NCBI RefSeq assembly: GCF_002943465.1
Contig: NZ_PTQY01000010.1
Coordinates: forward strand, 1 to 64,000
Direction of reading: 5' to 3'
Length of the DNA: 64,000 nt
Source of the DNA: Rhodoferax sp. TS-BS-61-7
GTDB taxonomy: Bacteria; Pseudomonadota; Gammaproteobacteria; Burkholderiales; Burkholderiaceae_C
Part shown: piece by piece, positions 1 to 13,017 of the stretch
Position numbering within the stretch: the stretch's first letter is position 1
Layout of the letters: each line of letters starts with the position of its first letter
The notes under the pieces: generated by a model
The model's input: the letters and a program-made list of their open reading frames with translations, nothing else
Databases searched by the model: none
Told to the model about the DNA's origin: nothing
Translations under genes and position numbers: made by a program

Positions 1-154
1 GCTGAGGTGGTTGTGGGTCATTGGCAAACCTGTCGGTGTAGGAACCAAAAGGCTAACCAATTCACTCCATCCTCAGCCCTTCGTCATGCGCTCATGAGGT
101 GTCGCAATTCGATTTGGAAATCAAGATTTCATCTAAAACTGGCCCCTCCACCGC
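1..154. other. Intergenic edge, no gene seen
   Basis: This stretch lies downstream of glgP. I find no convincing coding region or factor-independent terminator in it. A small palindrome (GAAATC, 2-nt spacer, GATTTC) lies near 117-130 but has no adjacent T-run. A 3' end of another gene may lie outside the window. Confidence 0.4.
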
Positions 155-2629
<2,475 letters not shown>

Positions 2630-2656
2630 GGTGTGGGCGTGTGGCGATAAGGGCCA

Positions 2657-4129
2657 TCAGGCCTGGGCAATCAGGTTTTGGTACAGCGCGACATAGTGCT
2701 GGGCAGCACTGGCCCAGTCGAAGGCAAGCTTCATGCCGGTCTGGCGCACGCGGCTCCATTCAGCCTTGCGGTGGTACAGCGCAAAGGCCCGGCGCACCGC
2801 GCGGCGGTACTGGGTTTCGTCCATGTCATCGAAGGCAAAGCCGGTAGCGGTGCGGTCGTCCAGGGTTTCCAGATCAGAGTCGACCACGGTGTCCGCCAGG
2901 CCGCCCACGCGACGCACCAGCGGCAGGCTGCCGTACTTCAGGCCATACATCTGCGTCAGGCCACAGGGCTCAAAGCGCGAGGGCACCAGCGTCACATCGC
3001 TGCCCGCAAAGATGCGGTGGGCAAAGGTTTCGTCGTACCCCAGCTTCACGGCCACGCGGCCCTCGTTCGCCTTGGCCTGGGCCACAAAGGCCTGCTCCAG
3101 CCCGGTCTCGCCACTGCCCAGCACCAGCAGCTGGCCACCGCGCGCGACGATTTCGTCCACCGCGGCCAGCACCAGCGGCAGGCCTTTTTGCTCGGTCAGG
3201 CGGCTCACCACGGCAAACAGCAGCGCATCGGGCTCCAGCGCTAGGCCCATTTCGGCCTGCAGCAAGGCCTTGTTCTGCGCCTTGCCGGTCATGTGGCGGG
3301 CGTCATAGGCATGCGCAATCAGCGCATCGGTGGACGGGTTCCACACACTGTCGTCCACCGCATTCAGGATGCCACTGAGGTGCTGGTGGCGCGCGCGCAG
3401 CAGGCCATCCAGCCCACAGCCCTGCTCCGGCCCCTGAATCTCCCGCGCATAGGTGGGGCTGACGGTGGTGATGTGGTTGGCGTAGAACAGGCCCGCCTTC
3501 ATGAACGAGAGCTGGCCGTGGAACTCCATGCCATGCACTTGGAAGGCGCCCCCGGGCAGGCCCAGGTCGCCAAAGTGCTCGGGGCCAAACACGCCCTGGT
3601 AGGCCAGGTTGTGCACGGTGTAAACCGATGGCACGCGCGGGCCCTGCCCCTCATTCCACAGCGCCAGGCTGGCCGGGGCCAGCGCGGCATGCCAGTCATG
3701 GCTATGCACCAACTGGGGGCGCCACTGTGCATCCAGCCCGTGCGCCACATGGGCGGCGGCCAGCCCCAGCGCCGCAAAGCGCCGGTGGTTGTCGCCATAA
3801 GCCTGCTTGTTGGCATCTTCATACGGATTGCCCGGCCGGTCATACAGGCCAGGGGCGATGAGCACATAGGCACCCAGCGTGCGCCCCTCCCGCGCCAGTG
3901 CGGGCAGCGTGCCATAGACCACCTCCACCCGCTCGCACCAGGGCATGGCAAAGCTGCCCACGGGCGTAGCCCCTTCCAGCCCTGCGCAGATGGCCGGGAA
4001 GCCCGGCAGCATCACGCGCACATCACAGCCCGCCTCCTGCAGGGCGGCGGGCAGCGCACCGGCAATGTCAGCCAGCCCTCCGGTTTTGAGCAGCGGAAAA
4101 ATCTCGGCACTGACTTGCAGGATGCGCAT
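2657..4129 (-). CDS. glgA: Glycogen (starch) synthase, ADP-glucose type
   Basis: This GT5 glycosyltransferase extends alpha-1,4-glucan chains with ADP-glucose. The N-terminus reads MRILQVSAEIFPLLKTGGLAD, whose KTGGL motif binds ADP-glucose. The C-terminal Rossmann half carries SRFEPCGLTQMYGLKYG, a typical GT5 nucleotide-sugar site. I chose the ATG at 4129 because it starts the conserved N-terminus; an in-frame TTG lies 15 nt upstream (4144). The protein is about 490 aa, normal for the family. It sits between glgC and glgP, separated from glgC by a repeat-filled gap of about 145 nt that could uncouple its expression from the upstream genes. Confidence 0.96.
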   Translation of the reverse strand: MRILQVSAEIFPLLKTGGLADIAGALPAALQEAGCDVRVMLPGFPAICAGLEGATPVGSFAMPWCERVEVVYGTLPALAREGRTLGAYVLIAPGLYDRPGNPYEDANKQAYGDNHRRFAALGLAAAHVAHGLDAQWRPQLVHSHDWHAALAPASLALWNEGQGPRVPSVYTVHNLAYQGVFGPEHFGDLGLPGGAFQVHGMEFHGQLSFMKAGLFYANHITTVSPTYAREIQGPEQGCGLDGLLRARHQHLSGILNAVDDSVWNPSTDALIAHAYDARHMTGKAQNKALLQAEMGLALEPDALLFAVVSRLTEQKGLPLVLAAVDEIVARGGQLLVLGSGETGLEQAFVAQAKANEGRVAVKLGYDETFAHRIFAGSDVTLVPSRFEPCGLTQMYGLKYGSLPLVRRVGGLADTVVDSDLETLDDRTATGFAFDDMDETQYRRAVRRAFALYHRKAEWSRVRQTGMKLAFDWASAAQHYVALYQNLIAQA

Positions 4130-4170
4130 GGGCTCTTTCTTCAAAATGACATTTACTCTTTCAGTGGCTG

Positions 4171-4282
4171 CGAGGAAGCGCCAAGCCAGGGCATCCCGTG
4201 GAACCGGCTTTGCCGGGCCACCGGGTGCGCCCCCCTCCCGCCAAAGGCGAGAGAGGGGGGAGACGCGCAGCGGCTCAGGGGG
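4171..4282 (-). repeat. GC-rich intergenic repeat between glgC and glgA
   Basis: This gap holds GC-rich hairpins: CCGGC-TTT-GCCGG at 4204-4216, and a longer imperfect stem of C-run and G-run arms around CGCC-AAA-GGCG at 4239-4249. Read on the minus strand, the element opens CCCCCTGAGCCGCTGCGCG, and its TGA is the glgC stop codon. From memory, repeats with this layout are common between genes in Comamonadaceae; only one copy is visible here, so the repeat status is recollection. It may slow or partly terminate transcription between glgC and glgA, or stabilise the upstream mRNA. Confidence 0.55.
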
Positions 4283-5579
4283 TGCTTAATTTCATCAGCA
4301 TGTCCTTGGTGACCAGCACCACGCCATTTTCGGTGCGCTCAAAGCGTGCGGCGTCGGCCACCGGGTCTTCGCCGATCACCAAGCCTTCGGGCACGGTGCA
4401 CCCGCGGTCGACCACCACGCGGCTCAGGCGGCAGCCACGGCCAATGGTCACTTCCGGCAGCAGCACGGCCTGGTCAATCACGCAAAAGGAATGCACCCGA
4501 ACACTGCTGAACAGCACCGAGTTGCTAACGATGGAGCCCGACACAATGCAGCCGCCCGACACCATGGTGTTGATGGCCTGGCCGTGCTTGCCATCGGCGT
4601 CCTGCACAAACTTGGCCGGTGGCAGCTGGCGCTGGCTGGTCCAGATGGGCCAGTTGGTGTCGTAAATGTCGAGCTCGGGGGTGACGGACGCCAGGTCCAG
4701 ATTGGCCTCCCAGAACGCATCGATCGTGCCCACATCGCGCCAGTAAGGGACGGCATCGGGTGTGGACGACACGCAGGACATGGAGAACGGATGGGCAATC
4801 GCCCTGCCCTCGCGCACCACGCGCGGGATCACGTCCTTGCCAAAGTCGTGGCTGGAGTTGGGGTTGGCGATGTCGTCTTCCAGCAGATCGTACAGGTACT
4901 TGGAGTCGAAGATGTAAATCCCCATGCTGGCCAATGACACGGCATCGTTGCCGGGCATGGGGGGCGGGTCGGCCGGTTTTTCCACAAACTCGGTGATCTT
5001 GCGGGTACCGTTCACCGCCATCACGCCGAAGGCACTGGCTTCGGCACGTGGCACCTCGATGCAGCCCACCGTGCAGCCCGCGCCGCTGTCCACATGGTCC
5101 TTGAGCATCAGCGAGTAGTCCATCTTGTAGACGTGGTCGCCCGCCAGCACGACCACGTACTCGGGCTTGCTGCTCTGGATGATGTCCAGGTTTTGGTAGA
5201 TGGCATCGGCCGTTCCGCGGTACCAGTGTTCTTCGTCCACGCGCTGCTGGGCGGGCAGCAGGTCCACCATCTCGTTCAGTTCCGCACGCAAAAAGCTCCA
5301 GCCGCGCTGCAGGTGGCGCAGCAGCGAATGCGATTTGTACTGCGTGATCACGCCAATGCGGCGAATGCCCGAGTTCACGCAGTTGGACAGCGCAAAGTCG
5401 ACGATGCGGAACTTGCCGCCAAAGTACACCGCGGGTTTGGCGCGGCGGTCGGTCAGTTGCTTGAGGCGTGAACCGCGGCCTCCGGCCAGCACCAAGGCAA
5501 TGGTGCGGCGCACCAGCATGTGGGGCTGCATATGGCGTTCTTGCTGCACAAGGCTGCGTGGGGTCTCTGTCGTGCTCAT
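4275..5579 (-). CDS. glgC: Glucose-1-phosphate adenylyltransferase (ADP-glucose pyrophosphorylase)
   Basis: This enzyme makes ADP-glucose from ATP and glucose-1-phosphate, the committed and usually allosterically controlled step of bacterial glycogen synthesis. The N-terminus has [21 protein letters not shown], the nucleotidyltransferase glycine-rich loop. GTADAIYQN and the [13 protein letters not shown] stretch follow, and the C-terminal part has the left-handed beta-helix pattern of GlgC. The ATG at 5579 is preceded by AGGAGA at good spacing; a longer reading from a TTG at 5618 lacks that support. The protein is about 434 aa, typical for the family. Pgm, just upstream in the operon, supplies its substrate. 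The stop codon lies within the downstream repeat. Confidence 0.96.
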   Translation of the reverse strand: MSTTETPRSLVQQERHMQPHMLVRRTIALVLAGGRGSRLKQLTDRRAKPAVYFGGKFRIVDFALSNCVNSGIRRIGVITQYKSHSLLRHLQRGWSFLRAELNEMVDLLPAQQRVDEEHWYRGTADAIYQNLDIIQSSKPEYVVVLAGDHVYKMDYSLMLKDHVDSGAGCTVGCIEVPRAEASAFGVMAVNGTRKITEFVEKPADPPPMPGNDAVSLASMGIYIFDSKYLYDLLEDDIANPNSSHDFGKDVIPRVVREGRAIAHPFSMSCVSSTPDAVPYWRDVGTIDAFWEANLDLASVTPELDIYDTNWPIWTSQRQLPPAKFVQDADGKHGQAINTMVSGGCIVSGSIVSNSVLFSSVRVHSFCVIDQAVLLPEVTIGRGCRLSRVVVDRGCTVPEGLVIGEDPVADAARFERTENGVVLVTKDMLMKLSTP

Positions 5580-5639
5580 GCTTGTCTCCTGTTCATTTTT
5601 AGTGGGGTCGTTCTGCAAAAAATCTCGAAATGGCTGCGG

Positions 5640-7286
<1,647 letters not shown>

Positions 7287-9377
7287 TTAAAGAGCGGTGG
7301 AGAGGCTGGCTGCGCTGGCCAGCATGAGGCTTTGGGCCGGCAACCACACCCGCGCGGGCAGAGGTAGATCGGGGCTGTTGCCGGTATCGGTATCCAGACG
7401 CAGCTGCCATGCAGTACCGGCAGGCGCTTGCGGTGGAACAAACTCTTGCGTCTGCGCCGTGGGGTTGCACAGCAGCAGACAGGCGGTGGCGCCCGGGGAG
7501 CCGGCGCTGAGCTGCAGCGCCAAGGCGTTGTCTTGCGGGTGGTGCCAGTCGGCATGCACCAGGGTCTGGCCCAGCGGGCCCCACCACTGGGCGACCGGGC
7601 CTGGACTAGGACCCGTGTCGTTGGCACCGCGCCACCAGGCCCGACTTTGCAGCACGGGCAGTTCGTGGCGCAGGGCAATGGCCCGGGCCACAAAGGCCGT
7701 CAGCGCGGCATCGGCCTGGTCCCAGTGCAGCCAAGTGGTCGGGTTGTCCTGGCAGTAAGCATTGTTGTTGCCGCCCTGGCTGTGGCCGAGCTCGTCGCCC
7801 GCCAGCAACAAGGGCGTGCCCAATGACCACAGCAGGCTGGCCAACAGCACACGCTTTTGGCGCAGGCGCTGGGCCTGCACCAGCGGGTCGTCACTGCGGC
7901 CTTCCACGCCGTTGTTCACGCTCAGGTTATGGCCATGGCCATCGCGGTTGTGTTCGCCATTGGCTTCGTTGTGGCGCTGGGCATAGCTCACCAGATCGTT
8001 CAGCGTGAAGCCATCGTGCGCGGTGACCAGGTTCACGCTGCTGTGGGCCGCGCGCAGCGTGGGGCTGAAGGCGTCGGCCGAACCCGCCAAGCGGTTCGCC
8101 AGGTCGGCCCGGGTGGCGTGGTGCTGCAACCAGGCGCTGCGCTGGACATCACGAAACCGGTCATTCCATTCCAGCCACCCCACTGGAAACGCGCCCAACT
8201 GGTAACCACCGGGGCCGATGTCCCACGGCTCTGCCACCATCAACCGATCGCGCAGCACCGGGTCTTGCGCCACCGCCATCAGGAAAGGGGCATTGGCCTC
8301 GAAGCGGTGCTGGCGGTCCGCACCTGCGCGTGCCAGCACGGGTGCGAGGTCGAAGCGAAAGCCGTCCACGCCAAACTCCTGCACCCAGCCACGCAAGCTG
8401 TCCATCACGGTGCGCAGCACCAGCGGGTGACTCAGGTTCACACAGTTGCCGCAGCCGGTCCAGTTGGCATAGAGCGCGGGGTTGGTGCTGTCCAGGTGGT
8501 AGTAGGTGGCATTGTCGATGCCACGCAGGCTCAGCGTGGGGCCCAGCTCGTCGGTCTCGCCCGTGTGGTTGTAGACCACGTCCAGAATCACCTCCAGCCC
8601 GGCCGCATGCAGCGCATCCACGAGCGCGCGGAATTCGCTGCGCGGGCTGGTGCCGGGTGTACCGCTCCAGTAGCGGTTCTCGGGCGCATTCCAGGCAATC
8701 GGGCTGTAGCCCCAGTAGTTGGACAAGCCCATGCGCAGCAGCCGTACCTCGTCGGCGCGGTGGGCCACGGGCATCAGGCTCACGGTGGTCACGCCCAGGC
8801 GCTGCAGGTGCGCGATGGCGGCCGGGTGAGACAAGCCGGCGTAAGTGCCGCGCAGCGCCTCGGGCACATCGGGGTGCAGGGCCGTAAAGCCTTTGAGGTG
8901 CAGCTCATAGAGCACGCGCTGCGCCGGGTCTATCTGTACCCGCCCCAGTGGCGCTGGCAAATCATGCACCACGCGGGCCTTGAGCGCGGTGGCAGCGTTG
9001 TCGCGGGTGTCGCGCTGGTGGGGATTGCCGGGCACATGGCCCACATGGATGTCATCGCCGTCGTAGCGCCCCACGACCTCACGTGCCGCCGGGTCCAGCA
9101 GCAACTTGGCGGGGTTGAAACGTTGGCCCTGTGCGGGGCTCCAGGGGCCATGCACACGCCAGCCATAGACCAGGCCCACCTCGGCACCGGGCAAGAAACC
9201 ATGCCACAAGCCATCGACCGGACCGAACATCACCAAGCGTTGCACCTCCCGCGTGGCGCTGGCATCAAACAAGCACAACTCGACAGCCTGGGCGTTAGGC
9301 GCGGCCAGGCAAAAGTTCACCCCCTGGTCGCGCAACTGCGCTCCGAGGGTGTGCGTTTGGCCGGGTTGCAAGGTCAT
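7287..9377 (-). CDS. glgX: Glycogen debranching enzyme (isoamylase type)
   Basis: This GH13 enzyme hydrolyses alpha-1,6 branches of phosphorylase-trimmed glycogen. The N-terminal CBM48-like region (VNFCLAAPNAQAVELCLFD) is followed by the catalytic barrel. The barrel carries DVVYNHTGE, the nucleophile region VDGFRFDLAPVLAR, the acid region MVAEPWDIGPGGYQLG and TAHDGFTLNDLVSY. I chose the ATG at 9377, 23 nt after the glgB stop, because the product then begins MTLQPGQTHTLGAQ and is about 696 aa, normal for GlgX. The reading frame stays open another 260 nt upstream, but that part lies antisense-like within glgB in a different frame and looks non-genuine. No strong ribosome site is seen. Confidence 0.94.
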   Translation of the reverse strand: MTLQPGQTHTLGAQLRDQGVNFCLAAPNAQAVELCLFDASATREVQRLVMFGPVDGLWHGFLPGAEVGLVYGWRVHGPWSPAQGQRFNPAKLLLDPAAREVVGRYDGDDIHVGHVPGNPHQRDTRDNAATALKARVVHDLPAPLGRVQIDPAQRVLYELHLKGFTALHPDVPEALRGTYAGLSHPAAIAHLQRLGVTTVSLMPVAHRADEVRLLRMGLSNYWGYSPIAWNAPENRYWSGTPGTSPRSEFRALVDALHAAGLEVILDVVYNHTGETDELGPTLSLRGIDNATYYHLDSTNPALYANWTGCGNCVNLSHPLVLRTVMDSLRGWVQEFGVDGFRFDLAPVLARAGADRQHRFEANAPFLMAVAQDPVLRDRLMVAEPWDIGPGGYQLGAFPVGWLEWNDRFRDVQRSAWLQHHATRADLANRLAGSADAFSPTLRAAHSSVNLVTAHDGFTLNDLVSYAQRHNEANGEHNRDGHGHNLSVNNGVEGRSDDPLVQAQRLRQKRVLLASLLWSLGTPLLLAGDELGHSQGGNNNAYCQDNPTTWLHWDQADAALTAFVARAIALRHELPVLQSRAWWRGANDTGPSPGPVAQWWGPLGQTLVHADWHHPQDNALALQLSAGSPGATACLLLCNPTAQTQEFVPPQAPAGTAWQLRLDTDTGNSPDLPLPARVWLPAQSLMLASAASLSTAL

Positions 9378-9400
9378 GCCGACTGATTTCGCTGGATCGT

Positions 9401-11581
9401 TTAAGGGGTCACGCGGGTGAGCACAAGGCATGCCAATGGCGGCAGGGCCAGCACCACCGACTGCACATGGTGGTGGGCCGCCACCGCATCGGTGCTCACC
9501 TCGCCATTGCCCACACCGCTGCCACCGTACACCACGTTGTCGGTGTTGATCAGCTCCCGCCAGGTGCCCATGACGGGCATGCCAATGCGGTAGCCATAGC
9601 GCGGCAAGGGCGTGAAGTTGCACACCACCACGACACATTCGCCCGCCAGGCCATAACGCACAAAGGCCACCACCGACTGGGCCGCATCCTCATGGGCAAT
9701 CCATGCAAACCCGCCACTTTGCACGTCCTGCTGGTGGAGCGCGGGAAAGGCCTGGTACACGCGGTTCAGGTCGCGCACCAGGCGCTGCACGCCCTGGTGG
9801 GCCGGCTGCTGCTCCAGCGACCAGGAGAGTTCGGACCCATCGGCCCATTCGGTCGGCTGGGCCAGTTCGCCGCCCATGAACAGCAGCTTCTTGCCGGGGT
9901 AGGCCCACATGAACCCGTAGAGCGCGCGCAAGTTGGCAAAGCGCTGCCAGTCGTCCCCCGGCATCTTGCCCAGCAGCGAGCCCTTGCCGTGCACCACTTC
10001 GTCATGCGAAAGCGGCAACACAAAGTTTTCGGTGAAGGCGTACATCAGCCCGAAGGTGAGCTGGTTGTGGTGGTGCCGGCGGTGCACCGGGTCCAGCGAC
10101 GCGTACTTCAGCGTGTCGTGCATCCAGCCCATGTTCCACTTGTAGTGAAAGCCCAGGCCACCGCTTTGCAGGTCTGCACTGGGGGGGCGGCTCACGCCGG
10201 GGAAGGCAGTGGACTCTTCGGCCAGCGTGATGGCCCCGGGCCGCTCGGTGCCCACGGTGTGGTTCATGCGGCGCAGGAATTCGATGGCCTCCAGGTTGTC
10301 GCGGCCACCATGTTTGTTGGGAATCCACTGCCCTTCGTCCCGGCTGTAGTCGCGGTACAGCATGGAGGCCACAGCGTCCACACGCAGGCCGTCAATGCCG
10401 TAGCGCTCCAGCCAGTACAGCGCATTGCCGACCAAGAAGTTGCGCACCTCGGTACGGCCAAAGTTGTAGATCAGCGTGTTCCAGTCCTGGTGGAAGCCTT
10501 CCTTGGGGTCGGCGTACTCGTACAGGTGGGTACCGTCGAATTCGGCCAGGCCATGTGCATCACTCGGAAAGTGCGCGGGCACCCAGTCCAGGATCACACC
10601 CAGGCCGGCGGCATGCGCAGCATCTACAAAGAACTTGAAGTCTTCGGGCGAGCCAAAGCGCGAGGTGGGGGCAAACAGGCCCAGCGGCTGGTAGCCCCAG
10701 GAACCGTCAAACGGGTGCTCGCTGACCGGCAGCAGCTCCAGGTGGGTAAAGCCCATCTCCTTGGCATAGGGCACCAGGGTGTCGGCCAGCTCACGGTAGC
10801 TGAGCCAGCGCCAGCCCTCGGCCTTGCGCCAGGAGCCCAGGTGCACTTCATAGATGCTGATGGGCTTGTCGAACGCATTGGCGGCGGTACGGTCGGCCCG
10901 CATGGGCAGGCGTGGTGGCAGCGGGTAGACCACGCTGGCGGTATCGGGCCGCAGCTGGGCGTGGAAGGCAAAAGGGTCGGCCTTGACGGCGATCTGGCCC
11001 TGCGCGCCCAGGATTTCAAACTTGTAGAGGTCGCCCTGGGCAACGTCGGGGATGAAGATTTCCCAGACGCCGCACTCGCGCCGAAAGCGCATGGGGTGGC
11101 GCCGGCCGTCCCACTGGTTGAACGATCCCACCACCGAGACGCGGCGCGCATTCGGTGCCCACACGGCAAAGCTGGCACCCGACACGCCGTTGATGCAGAC
11201 GAGGTGCGCGCCCAGGCATTCAAACGGGCGCTGGTGCGTGCCTTCGGCCAGCAGCCAAAGGTCCAGGTCTTGCAGCACCAGGGGAAAACGGTAGGGATCT
11301 TCGAGCAACTGCGTGGGACCATCGGCCCACTGCACGCGCAGTTGGTAGGCAAACGCGGTGGACTCGGCCAGCACGGCACCAAACACATCCGTGCCCACAA
11401 GGCGCGCCAGCGGGGCGCGGACCAAACCCGTAGCCCTGTCGATCAGCTCCACCTGCCCAGCACCGGGCAATAGCGCATGCACCGCCAGGCCGTCCGAGCG
11501 GATATGCATGCCCAGCACGCTAAAAGGATCGGTGTGCTCTGCCCGCATCAGTGCGGACAGATCGTGGTCTTGAAGCGTCAT
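9401..11581 (-). CDS. glgB: 1,4-alpha-glucan branching enzyme
   Basis: This GH13 enzyme creates alpha-1,6 branch points in glycogen. The 726-aa protein has an N1 module, a CBM48 ([16 protein letters not shown]), and a catalytic barrel with [20 protein letters not shown], the nucleophile region [33 protein letters not shown] (general acid) and [13 protein letters not shown]. This is full length. It is the first gene of the six-gene glg operon. The 190 nt upstream are AT-rich relative to the rest of the window and hold the probable operon promoter. Confidence 0.96.
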   Translation of the reverse strand: MTLQDHDLSALMRAEHTDPFSVLGMHIRSDGLAVHALLPGAGQVELIDRATGLVRAPLARLVGTDVFGAVLAESTAFAYQLRVQWADGPTQLLEDPYRFPLVLQDLDLWLLAEGTHQRPFECLGAHLVCINGVSGASFAVWAPNARRVSVVGSFNQWDGRRHPMRFRRECGVWEIFIPDVAQGDLYKFEILGAQGQIAVKADPFAFHAQLRPDTASVVYPLPPRLPMRADRTAANAFDKPISIYEVHLGSWRKAEGWRWLSYRELADTLVPYAKEMGFTHLELLPVSEHPFDGSWGYQPLGLFAPTSRFGSPEDFKFFVDAAHAAGLGVILDWVPAHFPSDAHGLAEFDGTHLYEYADPKEGFHQDWNTLIYNFGRTEVRNFLVGNALYWLERYGIDGLRVDAVASMLYRDYSRDEGQWIPNKHGGRDNLEAIEFLRRMNHTVGTERPGAITLAEESTAFPGVSRPPSADLQSGGLGFHYKWNMGWMHDTLKYASLDPVHRRHHHNQLTFGLMYAFTENFVLPLSHDEVVHGKGSLLGKMPGDDWQRFANLRALYGFMWAYPGKKLLFMGGELAQPTEWADGSELSWSLEQQPAHQGVQRLVRDLNRVYQAFPALHQQDVQSGGFAWIAHEDAAQSVVAFVRYGLAGECVVVVCNFTPLPRYGYRIGMPVMGTWRELINTDNVVYGGSGVGNGEVSTDAVAAHHHVQSVVLALPPLACLVLTRVTP

Positions 11582-11643
11582 GGTATGGGGTGCGCCAACA
11601 TCCCGGATGCCAGCGTTTGTCTCTTGTTGACGAACAGCTTAGT

Positions 11644-11671
11644 ACATTATCAAGGGAGTTTATTTAGTCAA
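11644..11671 (-). promoter_or_regulatory. Candidate promoter of the glg operon
   Basis: Read on the minus strand, TTGACT (11666-11671) is followed by GATAAT (11646-11651, 14-nt spacer) or the overlapping TAATGT (16-nt spacer), about 65 nt before the glgB start. The surrounding 60 nt are clearly AT-richer than the coding DNA. The sub-optimal spacing leaves it unclear which hexamer is used, or whether another sigma factor acts here. Confidence 0.35.
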
Positions 11672-11768
11672 AACCCTTGGGCAAACTCCAGAAGTCAATT
11701 TGTAACCCGTTTTGTCGGAAGTTACCGACACTCGCGCAAGAGGGTATCGCGCGACAGTGACAGGCGTA

Positions 11769-12428
11769 TCAACGCTCATGCACCTTGCGCGCCAGTTTGC
11801 GCATGCGTTCATGCAACGTTATTTGTGCGTCATTGCAAGCAGCTGTGTCCAGCGGCTTGCCATCCACCCAGACGCGACCGGCCAAGCTGCGCTGCGCGGG
11901 TTTGTTGCCCTGGCAAATCGATGGCTGCGGTGCAGCTGGTGCAGAGGCCGCCAAGTCCAGCGACTCCTTGCGCAGGCGCTGCATTCTTTGTGCATCTGAC
12001 ACGTAGTTGCGCTCCAGGTGCACGACTTCGAGACGCTCCACGCCCTGTGCATCGCGCACCAAACGGCAACGGCCGTAGTCGCGCGGCAAGGCCAAGCGCA
12101 ACAACAGCCGGCTGCTGCGGTTCAAAACCTGCCCATCAATTAACGTAAAGCTGCGCTTGTCCTGGTCAAACACATAAATGGAATACAGGCCGGTTTGCGG
12201 GTTCTGCTCGGCAATGTCCACATAGCCGTTGCGCAGGGATCGCACCTCTTCTGGCGCCTGGTAGTGCTCAGTCTTGGTGGCCGTGCAGCGCTCCATCAGA
12301 CTCTCCAGCGTGCTGGCTTCGTACTGCTGGAGTGCCTGTTGGCTGTTGTTGAACTGCACAGGCGGCTGTGCAAACACAGCACCATGGACTAGCAAAAAGA
12401 CTGCGAATCGCGTGATTACCCTGATCAT
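11769..12428 (-). CDS. Hypothetical secreted protein
   Basis: I do not recognise the family. Starting at the ATG at 12428, the product (about 219 aa) begins MIRVITRFAVFLLVHGAVFAQ, a clear Sec signal peptide with probable cleavage after AVFA, so the mature protein should be periplasmic. The frame extends upstream to 12542, but that part would bury the signal peptide and overlap the next gene. The mature part is rich in Arg and Gln, with two cysteines in the C-terminal region (ICQGNKP, TAACNDAQ) and one in MERCTATK that could form disulfides. It lies alone between glgB and a divergent membrane gene. Confidence 0.6.
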   Translation of the reverse strand: MIRVITRFAVFLLVHGAVFAQPPVQFNNSQQALQQYEASTLESLMERCTATKTEHYQAPEEVRSLRNGYVDIAEQNPQTGLYSIYVFDQDKRSFTLIDGQVLNRSSRLLLRLALPRDYGRCRLVRDAQGVERLEVVHLERNYVSDAQRMQRLRKESLDLAASAPAAPQPSICQGNKPAQRSLAGRVWVDGKPLDTAACNDAQITLHERMRKLARKVHER

Positions 12429-12564
12429 TTTTGTAATAAAGCCGTGCAATTTGTTGAGAGAATGGCGTCGGCATTTTGTTGCCACTCCATAACAATAGCT
12501 TAGCGCCTTCCCGGCAGCGGCAGCCCTCGCTTTCTTGTTCATTGCACTTTACTGTCACACCACC

Positions 12565-12996
12565 ATGAAAACATCGATCCAGTTTCCACAATCCTCCTCA
12601 GGCGCCTATGTGGGTGCGACCTTTGTCTGCCTGGGCCTAGGCACCGCCGGTTTTTTGTTGGGCTTGTGGAATGCTGAAATGCAGCTGAACGAAAAAGGCT
12701 ACTACTTCACGCTGTTGGCCTTTGGTCTGTTTGCCGCGGTCTCGCTGCAAAAATGCGTGCGCGACAAACTTGAAGGCATTCCGGTGTCGGGCGCCTACTA
12801 CGGCATCTGCTACGGCGCCGTGGGTCTGTCGCTGCTCTTGCTGGCCACAGGGCTGTGGAACGCCACGCTGCTGTTGTCCGAAAAAGGCTACTACGCCATG
12901 TCCTTTGTGTTGGCACTCTACAGCGCCGTCACCGTGCAAAAGAATGTGCGCGACAAGAAGGATCAGGGCGCTGGCGAAAGCCGCGTAATGGAATAA
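12565..12996 (+). CDS. YiaA/YiaB family inner membrane protein
   Basis: This small integral membrane protein (about 143 aa) has four predicted helices arranged as an internal duplication. The first half contains GLWNAEMQLNEKGYYFTLLAF and ends SLQKCVRDK; the second has GLWNATLLLSEKGYYAMSFV and ends TVQKNVRDK. The GLWNA...EKGYY...QKxVRDK pattern is the YiaA/B two-helix repeat. The family's function is unknown; E. coli members have been linked with envelope and stress phenotypes. The start at 12565 removes an unlikely ten-residue extension. It is convergent with ygiQ, 21 nt away. Confidence 0.8.
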   Translation: MKTSIQFPQSSSGAYVGATFVCLGLGTAGFLLGLWNAEMQLNEKGYYFTLLAFGLFAAVSLQKCVRDKLEGIPVSGAYYGICYGAVGLSLLLLATGLWNATLLLSEKGYYAMSFVLALYSAVTVQKNVRDKKDQGAGESRVME

Positions 12997-13017
12997 ACAG
13001 GGCAGCCTGAGCCGCCC

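Noticed and set aside
7857-9386. 509-aa plus-strand reading frame over glgX
   Set aside because: Antisense to GlgX with its catalytic motifs; His/Gln/Gly-rich with no domain.
9467-11473. 668-aa plus-strand reading frame over glgB
   Set aside because: Antisense to the branching enzyme; same shadow composition.
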